Assembly: GCA_964017185.1 (NCBI GenBank)
Contig: OZ024877.1
Coordinates: forward strand, 8,162,006 to 8,226,005
Length of the DNA: 64,000 nucleotides
Source of the DNA: Rugalucina vietnamica
Lineage: Eukaryota; Mollusca; Bivalvia; Lucinida; Lucinidae
Reading direction: 5' to 3'
This document shows, piece after piece, positions 1 through 12,300 of this stretch. Positions within the stretch are counted from its first letter, which is position 1. Each line of letters opens with the position of its first letter. The translations under genes and the position numbers were made by a program. The notes under the pieces were generated by a model. The model was not told where the DNA came from and made no database searches. It saw nothing but the letters and a program-made list of their open reading frames with translations.

Positions 1-29
1 CATTTTCATCCATTTCAAATACGAACAAT

Positions 30-237
30 ACCAAGAGCATAGTGGCTCAGGGATAGATTGCTGTATTGTGTATTGAAAGGTATGGGGTTCATAACGTACC
101 ATCCCTTTCAGCAGGACACTGTCCAAATGCTTATCACTCAATGATATTTTACCCAGGAAACAGTGGGTCATCCCGAAGTGACTGAAAACTTGTTGAGTGG
201 AAAACTAAGCCTCAGCTCAAATTTTTTTGTTATTCAG
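30..237 (+). repeat. Intronic tRNA-derived SINE candidate
   Basis: This lies in the intron upstream of the first visible OPLAH exon. Around 42-52 TGGCTCAGGGA is close to a pol III A box, and GGGGTTCATAAC near 84-95 is close to a B box. The tail (about 150-215, 'gtgactgaaaacttgttga') resembles the tail of another intronic copy at about 12385-12415, which follows the SINE-like word CCTTGAGCAAGGCA. This is a resemblance only; ends and target duplications were not found. Confidence 0.35.
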
Positions 238-348
238 GAAAGGCTGGATTTTTCCTGTGCTATGTTTGGTCCAGATGGTGGGCTGGTAGCTAATGCTCCA
301 CATATCCCTGTACATCTAGGGGCTATGCAAGAAACAGTGCAATACCAG
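238..348 (+). CDS. OPLAH: OPLAH exon (ERLDFSC...MQETVQYQ)
   Basis: The acceptor is tattcag and the donor CAG|GTACAT. It is 111 nt, phase 0 at both ends, and encodes the start of the hydantoinase-B region ([20 protein letters not shown]). Confidence 0.93.
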
Positions 349-3300
349 GTACATGCCTTTTTGGGGTTTGCAGTGTATTTTTTTGTTGTTGTCTTTGAAA
401 AAGAGCCTTGAAGAAAGATGTTTCATGATGGCTGCAAAAATTCCTTTATAGAATATGGAAAAGCAAATGCTTGGTTGCCATTCTGCAGACAAGGAGAACT
501 GACAAAGTATATTCTATTATATTAAATTTTTAAGCACTATGAGTACTATAAAGAAACCAATAAAGCAATATTGTGGTATATACTTTGACATCAAAAGGGC
601 ATAGAAACAAAAAAAATTACTTAAATATCCACACAATGTCCACAATCAATACTTCAGTATACTTATTTTTGAATTCTGTTTAACTTTTATTTCAGATAGA
701 TCAGCTGGGAGCCACTCTAAAATCAGGTGACGTGATATTATCCAATCATCCTCAAGCTGGTGGCAGCCATCTTCCTGACCTTACAGTCATAACACCAGTA
801 TGTCTGTCTCTAAAAAGACATTATTGCAGTAGGCACAAGGAATTTTGTATTCTCCGAATTCTAGATAACACAGAATTTGATTAGCAAGCTACGATACTCT
901 CTCTTGCCCCCACCCATCATGGCTTCGAGAACTTTATGGGCTACTGGGTGCCTCCATGCAGAGCTTACACAGCTGGTGTAACTGATTGACTGCCTGAGTA
1001 CTAATTCATCTCTTAGATGGTCTGAGCCTGCCCCAAAAAGTTGGTAATTCAAACCATCTTTGCATATAAGCATTAATTTTCTTATTTAACTGGATGTTGC
1101 TATATTGCAGCACACTGGGATGTTACATGTATTCAACTAGATTTTGGAAGCTCCACAAAAATGAAAGCAGTGGCTTGACAAGACCAAAGCTGTCAACTGG
1201 GTCATTTTGCAAAATATCAAACAAGCAAAACAAATATAGATGTCATTATTCACATAGACTTACTAGAATTTCTTGTTTTACAACACTGTATAAATTTCAG
1301 GTATTTTACCCTGGCCAGGACAAGCCAGTATTTTTTGTTGCTAGTCGAGGTCACCATGCAGATATAGGGGGAATAACTCCAGGGTCAATGCCACCACATT
1401 CCAAATACCTCCATGAAGAAGGTGCTGTGTTCAAGTCATTCAAACTGGTGAAAGGTGGAGTGTTCCAGGAGGAAGGTTGGTACTGGTGAAGAATAGCAGT
1501 CTGTTTTGACATTCTTATCTCTTATCTGCTGGCCGCGATAACTCAATTGCTAGCATGTTCAGTTAATGAAGTGGATCCATGATTAAATTTTCAGGCGTGT
1601 TTCTTTCATGAAGATTTTGTCACGAAAATATTTCTATTGTCATTCTTCCTCTTCCGCTGATTCAAGAAGAGCATTTGCCATGAAAGAAATGTGCTTTAAG
1701 AACTGGTATTTTGCCAAAGGGAGACTTGCCAAGGAACAGTGTGGCTAGGATAACTGAAGACCTGACTTGGTGAGACTTAGTTGAAAATCTATTTCATAAA
1801 GTCCCTTTCAGCACTTTATATTAGATACGTTTTCAGTCTTACTCATGTCTTTATTACGTAAGTTTTCGTTTGATTAGCGTCCCTTTTGTTTGCAGTTCTG
1901 TCAGAATAACTTGTGGCATTATTTGTGGTAGAAGAACTTTATTTAGGCTTTACATTACAACTATTTTTCATGATATTAGAAAGTTAAAGAAAATTATATT
2001 TTGTAGCTGTGACTGTAGCCCTCAATGCACCCTCTCAGTAAGGAAAGTATAATATATTTTCAAGCAGTGACAGCTGCCTTGAATGCTCCAGCTCAGTACC
2101 TCGGCAGCAGTGCAACACGTAATCTCAGTGATAATCTCAGTGATCTCAAGGCTCAAGTTGTAATAGACTATTTTTTCTTCCTAGCTGTGACAGCCGCCCT
2201 CAATGCACCATCTCAATACCCTGGCAGTAGTGCAACACATAATATCAGTGATAATGTATAGTCTGTTCTCTCTTACTAGCTGTAACAGCAGCCCTCAATG
2301 CACCATCTCAATACCCTGGCAGTAGTGCAACACATAATATCAGTGATAATGTATAGTCTGTTCTCTCTTACTAGCTGTGACTGCAGCCCTCAATGCACCA
2401 TCTCAATACCCTGGCAATAGTGCAACACATAATATCAGTGATAATGTATAGTCTGTCCTCTCTTACTAGCTGTGCAATGCACCATCTCAATACCCTGGCA
2501 GTAGTGCAACACATAATATCAGTGATAATGTATAGTCTGTTCTCTCTTACTAGCTGTAACAGCCGCCCTCAATGCACCATCTCAATACCCTGGCAGTAGT
2601 GCAACACATAATATCAGTGATAATGTATAGTCTGTTCTCTCTTACTAGCTGTGACTGCAGCCCTCAATGCACCATCTCAATACCCTGGCAGTAGTGCAAC
2701 ACATAATATCAGTGATAATGTATAGTCTGTTCTCTCTTACTAGCTGTGCAATGCACCATCTCAATACCCTGGCAGTAGTGCAACACATAATATCAGTGAT
2801 AATGTATAGTCTGTTCTCTCTTACTAGCTGTGACTGCCGCCCTCAATGCACCATCTCAATACCCTGGCAGTAGTGCAACACATAATATCAGTGATAAGGT
2901 ATAGTCTGTTCTCTCTTATTAGCTGTGACTGCAGCCCTCAATGCACCATCTCAATACCCTGGCAGTAGTGCAACACATAATATCAGTGATAATGTATAGT
3001 CTGTTCTCTCTTACTAGCTGTGACAGCAGCCCTCAATGCACCATCTCAATACCCTGGCAGTAGTGCAACACATAATATCAGTGATAATGTATAGTCTGTT
3101 CTCTCTTACTAGCTGTGACTGCAGCCCTCAATGCACCATCTCAATACCCTGGCAGTAGTGCAACACATAAAATCAGTGATAATTTATAGTCTGTTCTCTC
3201 TTACTAGCTATGACTGCAGCCCTCAATGCCTGGCAGTAGTGCAGCACATAATATCAGTGATAATGTATAGTCTGTTCTCTCTTACTAGCTGTGACTGCAG

Positions 3301-6300
3301 CCCTCAATGCACCATCTCAATACCCTGGCAGTAGTGCAACACATAATATCAGTGATAATGTATAGTCTGTTCTCTCTTACTAGCTGTGACTGCAGCCCTC
3401 AATGCACCATCTCAATACCCTGGCAGTAGTGCAACACATAATATCAGTGATAATGTATAGTCTGTTCTCTCTTACTAGCTGTGACTGCAGCCCTCAATGC
3501 ACCATCTCAATACCCTGGCAGTAGTGCAACACATAATATCAGTGATAATGTATAGTCTGTTCTCTCTTACTAGCTGTGACTGCAGCCCTCAATGCACCAT
3601 CTCAATACCCTGGCAGTAGTGCAACACATAATATCAGTGATAATGTATAGTCTGTTGTCTCTTACTACTTGTGACTGCAGCCCTCAATGCACCATCTCAA
3701 TACCCTGGCAGTAGTGCAACACATAAAATCAGTGATAATTTATAGTCTGTTCTCTCTTACTAGCTATGACTGCAGCCCTCAATGCCTGGCAGTAGTGCAG
3801 CACATAATATCAGTGATAATGTATAGTCTGTTCTCTCTTACTAGCTGTGACTGCAGCCCTCAATGCACCATCTCAATACCCTGGCAGTAGTGCAACACAT
3901 AATATCAGTGATAATGTATAGTCTGTTCTCTCTTACTAGCTGTGACTGCAGCCCTCAATGCACCATCTCAATACCCTGGCAGTAGTGCAACACATAATAT
4001 CAGTGATAATGTATAGTCTGTTCTCTCTTACTAGCTGTGACTGCAGCCCTCAATGCACCATCTCAATACCCTGGCAGTAGTGCAACACATAATATCAGTG
4101 ATAATGTATAGTCTGTTCTCTCTTACTAGCTGTGACTGCAGCCCTCAATGCACCATCTCAATACCCTGGCAGTAGTGCAACACATAATATCAGTGATAAT
4201 GTATAGTCTGTTCTCTCTTACTACTTGTGACTGCAGCCCTCAATGCACCATCTCAATACCCTGGCAGTAGTGCAACACTTAATATCAGTGATAATGTATA
4301 GTCTGTTCTCTCTTACTAGCTGTGACTGCAGCCCTCAATGCACCATCTCAATACCCTGGCAGTAGTGCAACACATAATATCAGTGATAATGTATAGTCTG
4401 TTCTCTCTTACTAGCTGTGACAGCCGCCCTCAATGCACCATCTCAATACCCTGGCAGTAGTGCAACACATAATATCAGTGATAATGTATAGTCTGTTCTC
4501 TCTTACTAGCTGTGACTGCAGCCCTCAATGCACCATCTCATACCCTGGCAGTAGTGCAACACATAATATCAGCGATAATGTATAGTCTGTTCTCTCTTAC
4601 TAGCTGTGACAGCCGCCCTCAATGCACCATCTCAATACCCTGGCAGTAGTGCAACACATAATATCAGTGATAATGTATAGTCTGTTCTCTCTTACTAGCT
4701 GTGCAATGCACCATCTCAATACCCTGGCAGTAGTGCAACACATAATATCAGTGATAATGTATAGTCTGTTCTCTCTTACTAGCTGTGACTGCAGCCCTCA
4801 ATGCACCATCTCAATACCCTGGCAGTAGTGCAACACATAATATCAGTGATAATGTATAGTCTGTTCTCTCTTACTAGCTGTGACTGCAGCCCTCAATGCA
4901 CCATCTCAATACCCTGGCAGTAGTGCAACACATAATATCAGTGATAATGTATAGTCTGTTCTCTCTTACTAGCTGTGACTGCAGCCCTCAATGCACCATC
5001 TCAATACCCTGGCAGTAGTGCAACACATAATATCAGTGATAATGTATAGTCTGTTCTCTCTTACTAGCTGTGACTGCAGCCCTCAATGCACCATCTCAAT
5101 ACCCTGGCAGTAGTGCAACACATAATATCAGTGATAATGTATAGTCTGTTCTCTCTTACTAGCTGTGACTGCAGCCCTCAATGCACCATCTCAATACCCT
5201 GGCAGTAGTGCAACACATAATATCAGTGATAATGTATAGTCTGTTCTCTCTTACTAGCTGTGACTGCAGCCCTCAATGCACCATCTCAATACCCTGGCAG
5301 TAGTGCAACACATAATATCAGTGATAATGTATAGTCTGTTCTCTCTTACTAGCTGTGACTGCAGCCCTCAATGCACCATCTCAATACCCTGGCAGTAGTG
5401 CAACACATAATATCAGTGATAATGTATAGTCTGTTCTCTTTTACTAGCTGTGACTGCAGCCCTCAATGCACCATCTCAATACCCTGGCAGTAGTGCAACA
5501 CATAATATCAGTGATAATGTATAGTCTGTTCTCTCTTACTAGCTGTGACTGCAGCCCTCAATGCACCATCTCAATACCCTGGCAGTAGTGCAACACATAA
5601 TATCAGTGATAATGTATAGTCTGTTCTCTCTTACTAGCTGTGACTGCAGCCCTCAATGCACCATCTCAATACCCTGGCAGTAGTGCAACACATAAAATCA
5701 GTGATAATTTATAGTCTGTTCTCTCTTACTAGCTGTGACTGCAGCCCTCAATGCACCATCTCAATACCCTGGCAGTAGTGCAACACATAATATCAGTGAT
5801 AATGTATAGTCTGTTCTCTCTTACTAGCTGTGACTGCAGCCCTCAATGCACCATCTCAATACCCTGGCAGTAGTGCAACACATAATATCAGTGATAATGT
5901 ATAGTCTGTTCTCTCTTACTAGCTGTGACTGCAGCCCTCAATGCACCATCTCAATACCCTGGCAGTAGTGCAACACATAATATCAGTGATAATGTATAGT
6001 CTGTTCTCTCTTACTAGCTGTGACTGCAGCCCTCAATGCACCATCTCAATACCCTGGCAGTAGTGCAACACATAATATCAGTGATAATGTATAGTCTGTT
6101 CTCTCTTACTACTTGTGACTGCAGCCCTCAATGCACCATCTCAATACCCTGACAGTAGTGCAACACTTAATATCAGTGATAATGTATAGTCTGTTCTCTC
6201 TTACTAGCTGTGACTGCAGCCCTCAATGCACCATCTCAATACCCTGGCAGTAGTGCAACACATAATATCAGTGATAATGTATAGTCTGTTCTCTCTTACT

Positions 6301-9300
6301 AGCTGTGACAGCCGCCCTCAATGCACCATCTCAATACCCTGGCAGTAGTGCAACACATAATATCAGTGATAATGTATAGTCTGTTCTCTCTTACTAGCTG
6401 TGACTGCAGCCCTCAATGCACCATCTCAATACCCTGGCAGTAGTGCAACGCATAATATCAGTGATAATGTATAGTCTGTTCTCTCTCCCTAGCTGTAACT
6501 GCAGCCCTCAATGCACCCTCTCAGTACCTGTGCAGCAGTGGAACACATAATCTCAGTGATAATCGCAGTGATCTCAAGGCTAATAAGTCTATTTTCCCTT
6601 GCTAGCTGTGACTGCAGCACTCAATGATCCCTCTCAGTACCCCGGCAGCAGTGGAACATGTAATCTCTGATAATCGCAGTGATCTCAAGATAATCTCAGT
6701 GATCTCAAGGCTAATAAGTCTGTTTTCTCTTCCTAGCTGTGACTGCAGCCCTCAATGCACCGTCTCAGTACCCCAGCGGCAGTGGAACCTGTAATCTCAG
6801 TGATAATCTCAGTGATCTCAGGGCTAATAATGGTCTATCTTCTCTCCCTAGCTGTGACTATAGCCCTCAATGCACCGTCTCAGTACCCCGGCAGCAGTGG
6901 AACACGTAATCTCAGTGATAATCTCAGTGATCTCAAGGCTCAGGTAGCAGCTAATCAAAAGGTAAAGATACATTAAAATTGTCCATTCTCAATTTTCATC
7001 TTTTACTTTTTTAGTTTGGTGGATGTAGTTGCTAGCATGTTTCAGTTTAATTAGACAATTTTCAGGTGTGATTTATGGTTCAGACAGGTTTTGTTGAATA
7101 GTTTAGCACTGAGTACTGGCTAATTGCTTGGATTTAATGTGTACAAGAATTGTATTGTTAGGATAAAAGACTGTTTGAATTTAGCAAAGAACAAACAAAA
7201 CTCCATATTTTGGAGAGGGTAATATTAGGCTTGAGTTTTTTAAAGTTCTCAAGTTGAACTAAACCAATGGTGAACATTTATCTGGATTGCAATTGTTTTG
7301 CTGTTTTGAAATTTTATCATATTTTTATGATTATGAACAGGATGTTTTCTGAAATGAAATTTTATAGTATTAACTTTGTTCATTTCTTTCCACAACAGGG
7401 TATTAGGCTAATCAGTGGACTGATAGATGAGTATAGTCTTGAAGTCGTACAGGCTTACATGGCTCATATTCAGGTATGGGACTTTAGTATTTGAGCCGCC
7501 CCATGGGAAAACCAACAATCTGCATAGGCGAAAACAAAGACGCAGATCAGCTTCGCGGTAACCGCGAAGCTGATCAGCGTCTTTGTTTTCGCTACTAGGA
7601 TAGTGCAATTCCTCTTCTACTTAAATTCGAAATTTCAGGCTTCTAGCTCCTTTCTGTGCTTGTACAGGCCGGTTTGTGTCGGACCTGTTCGGAAACCACA
7701 TTGTTGGTTTTCCCACGAGGCGGCTCATTTATATCACACGTTTTCATAAGCTCTTATATGGTAAGCTGCTAAGAAATCGTTTCTCGATATTTGTGCAATT
7801 ATTTCAATTATTTATATGAATTATACAAATAGGAATACTTGTTACATGTGCATCATAACCATTTTTAGCACTCCGGTTTTGGCCCACCTCATCTGAAACA
7901 TAAAAATAAGGTTTTCTATTGACATTTCATACATACAAATCTTACAGAACAATGCAGAACTAGCTGTACAGGACATGTTGATAGAGATTGCCCGAAAGAC
8001 CAAAAAGAGAACTGGCACCACTAGTCTGTACGCTGAGGAGTTTATGGATGATGGAGCCAATGTACGACTTAGGGTGGATATTGATGAGAGTACAGTAAGT
8101 TGGAACTGGTGAAATATATACTGATTTTGCAGCTACTTTACAGATTCCTTGCAAGTTTGCCACTCAAAAACAAATACCTCAACATTTTGACTGATAGATT
8201 CTGAACAACTCTGACTTCTAATTAGGCCAATAGATCATTACAGACAGGTCATGAGAAAACCAGTGCTTTGCCTGTGTGAAAAAAAGGCAGATCAGCTGTG
8301 TAGTAATTGCACGATCAGTGCCTTTGTTTTTACTTTTCGGATTGTACAATCCCCCTTCTTTTTAAATACCAAATTTCATCTTCTAGCCTTCTTCTGTGAC
8401 TGTACAAATAGGTTTATGTCAAACGAGGTTGAAAATACCCACGACGTTTTCTCATGACGTGGCTGAAATGAAGTGAGTGTATCTTTCCAGGGCACAGCAG
8501 TGTGTGATTTCTCTGGTTCAGCCTATGAAGTATACGGCAACTGTAATGCTCCAAGGGCAGTAACTCTGTCTGCTCTTATCTACTGTCTGAGGTGTATGGT
8601 GGGACATGATGTTCCCTTGAATCAGGTAAAGTTATGGTATTAAAGATTAAAGTGATGGCTCAAATTTAAAGATACATGTATTTAGAATTTTTGTTTGATA
8701 ACCAAAAAATAAAGCAAAAGCTAAATTTTTGAAACCATAAACATCTTGAAGATTATTGATGCTCCAAACTGTGCCAAATCTAATTTACTGCAACACTGTA
8801 CAGGCAGGTCTTAAAAAGTTATAAAAGTATATTTAATTTAACTCGTGTGATCGCGAATCTTTCCCTGCTTATAAATGTTGACATGCTAATAGAGCATAGG
8901 CTAACCATCCATATTACCATTAAATTTATTCCTTTGATGGTTATAAGCAGCTAAAATCAGTTTTGCTTAACTTAGATAAGTATGAAGAATGTTTTTTTAG
9001 CCTCAAAGCCAGTTCTTTTAAACCTGATCATGTTTCAGGGTTGTCTGAAACCAGTGAGAGTGATCATACCCCAGTGCAGACTTATAGTCTGACATTAAGC
9101 AGCATCACAAGAAAACACACATGCTGAACTGATTTGAGAATGAAAAAGTTGAACTGATCATGTTTTAGGGTTGTCTGAAGCCAGTTAAGGTAATCATACC
9201 CCAGGGCAGTATTCTGGACCCGTCAGAGAATGCTGCGGTGGTTGGTGGGAATGTTCTGACCTCACAGAGAATTGTTGATGTCATCTTCAAGGCTTTTGGA

Positions 9301-12300
9301 ACTTGTGCTGCCTCACAGGTTTGTTCTGTAGTTTGGCAATTGAGAGGCATTATGAGAAAGCACTCATTTTATATCACAGAAAACAAAGATGCTGATTAAC
9401 TGTGCAGTAATTGTGCAGCTGATCAGCATCTTTATTTTTGCTACACAGATAATGCAATCCTTCTACTTCACCATTTCACCAGATTTGTGTCTGACCTGGT
9501 TGAAAACCACAAAGTCAGGTTTTAAGAAACTGTGTGATTATTTTCTGCAAGTACAATGCCAAGTGTGTGTTTTTTTTGTGCAGCTGCATGTTCAGCTCTA
9601 AGCTCAGATCACTAGCTAAGCATGTCGCAAGCAAAGATGAAAACAGTTTCAATTGTTTAATTGTCAAAGCACAATTTTACTTGTGTGGGCCCCCGCTGTG
9701 GGAAATAGATGGGCTGCTTGTGCCTCCAGGCAGTTTGTGTATGTCATGACATCTCAATGTTGGGTAGAAGTCCCATAAAGTTGATGCAACATCCAGACAT
9801 GACCATAGCTGTTGACTAGAGCTTAAAGCATCAAGTCAAACAGACACACAAAAAACACACACTGCTTTAATTTGCATTTACCTTGTATAATTGTTTACAC
9901 TGCATTCTAGGGCTGTATGAACAACATAACATTTGGAGATGAGAAGTTCGGACATTACGAGACAGTGGCAGGAGGAGCAGGAGCAGTAAGTCTGTTGGAT
10001 CTTGGAACTTTTTGCCATCTATTATGAAAGCACACCTATTCAATAAATAGATCTTCCCTAAGTTGTAAAAATGGAATCATTTTCATTTGAAAAGCGTTGA
10101 TATTTTTTCTTGTTTTTACTCAAAACATAGTGAGAAATGGGAATACATAAGAAAAAAGATATTTGAATATTTAGATGATCACATAATTAAATACATTAGA
10201 AAATTCTGACAATTTGCATGATCAAGGCTTTGCTTATGCCTTAGAAGGATTCAAAAGCAAAAGAATGTTATTTTTTTTTTCATTTCTCTAAAGTGTATGG
10301 GATTGTGTCATTCATACCCTGACATGTACGAATACCATTGTAGGGTCCTAGCTGGGATGGTAGAAGTGGGGTCCATACACATATGACCAATACCAGGATA
10401 ACAGACCCAGAGATACTGGAGAGAAGGTAGATAACCTTCAATTATGCTTTAAGATATCAAAGTTGTTGTACAGATCCTAAGTAAGATAAAATATGATACC
10501 TACTAAGTTTACTGACTGTAAATTCAGGTTTTTTTGTGTAACTTTTATTACGGGAAGTTTCTGTTTTTGAATTACAACAAATTCTTGTTTTTGCGAGTGA
10601 GCAGTCTGTAAAGCATGGTTACTATTTGTTGGTGAGAACTGAGTTCGTGAGGAAACAATATCACTAATATTAGTGAAAATTAAGTTCTCGCGAACTATTC
10701 TGAAGTTACAGTAAATACATACAGTGGAGCACGGTAGTCTAGTGTTTAGTGAGTGAGACTGCGGATCGAGAGTTCAGGGGTTCAAAGGGCACTGACGCTG
10801 CATTACGGAAACATGCCCATATAATATACTGTAATTTTTTTCAGCTCAAAAATCGAAAATTTCAGTGGAAAAATTTTGATATCTTATTTTTGCTCAAAAC
10901 ATACAATGTGGGTACACGTTAGAACAGCCTCACCGAGGCGGTTCTAAAAAGTACCCACAATCTATGTTTTGGAGCAAAAATAAGAAAAATAGGTATACCC
11001 CTGCATTCCCCAGTTTTGCTATATTAAAGTGGGATATAAAGGGGTATTCATTGCATGGATATGTTTTCCTGATGGGGTTGTTTTCGCCAGTACTCATAGT
11101 ACAGGATTGAAAAACAATGACTGGGGCATAAATCTCAAAACAAACAAAGAAAAGCAAATGTTATAGATTATCTTTTGATTAAGTCAGGATCCTGCTTTGA
11201 CGGTATCAATCATTCAAACTGGTTTAAACTGGGTTCCAACAAGGTGTAAGTGTGTAAAGTTTATATTTAAGCACTGCTGCTTGTGCGCTTGTTACTTAAT
11301 TTTATTTTCGAGCTCCCGAAATTGACCAAACACGAGTTGTAGTATGGCTCTGCCTCTCATTAAAAGCTAGGACAAAGATTAAGCACCATTCATTTCACTT
11401 TCAATTTACTGTAATATATATTCACAATTAGCCACATGCATTTGTTTGTCCTGGTCAGTGTATATTTTGATTGACCGGTGGCATTTGGTCAATTTCATGT
11501 CAACATGGATAGTGTAATAAATTTTTATCTCACTTCTAAGTGCATGCCACTATGATAAGATAGGCGTCTCTGTGGACTTATATTTCTCTTTTTTCACATG
11601 ACATGTTTGTTTCTTCTGCAGATACCCTGTTGTTCTGAAGAGGTTCCACCTGAATCCTGGCACTGGAGGTCAAGGTCATCACATGGGTGGAGATGGTGTG
11701 GTTCGTGAGTACCTCTGGAGGAAATCTCTCATGTTGTCTGTGCTGACAGAGAGGAGGGTGTTTAGTCCTTATGGGCTTCATGGTAATGTTCTTTAGTATG
11801 AAGGTTGTGATAGTATCATCTTTAAAGTCTCTATAGTCATTTCAAATCATGTGACCATTGAGCTGCTTTACTTAGCAGACCCTTTTGAATATTGACATAG
11901 GTTTTTCAGTCAAGATTGTTTTTATCCAAAGTTTATCCATTTCTTTACCCATAGAATGTGCTATTAACCTGGAGCCAGTTGTTCAAAGCATCGTTAGCTT
12001 AACAATATCGTTAAGACATGTTAAGCAAATATCAGCTAAAGTAACAAATACACTGTTATTTTTTGTTGAAAAAATGTGAGAATCCTTTGCAGTGCAAAGG
12101 ATTCTCACATTTTTTCAACATAAAATAACAGTGTATTTGTAATATTAATGTTTGAAATGTTAACGAAACGTCAACTAACGACGTCGTTAGTTTTGAACAA
12201 CTGGCCCCTGTTTAGTGTCTGATCTCAGTTCATCAGACTGAGCATGGTAAAGGTTTATGGTTTGAAACCCACCACTGATGTGCTAGGTCCTTGAGTCCTT

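Noticed and set aside
2176-6490. CRISPR-like array
   Set aside because: The 95-bp units abut with no unique spacers, show homology to the adjacent OPLAH exon, and sit in an animal intron.
2176-6490. Array units as serial mutually exclusive coding exons
   Set aside because: Units lack a usable donor, gaps between exon-like parts are 24 nt, and every unit ends in an in-frame TAG.
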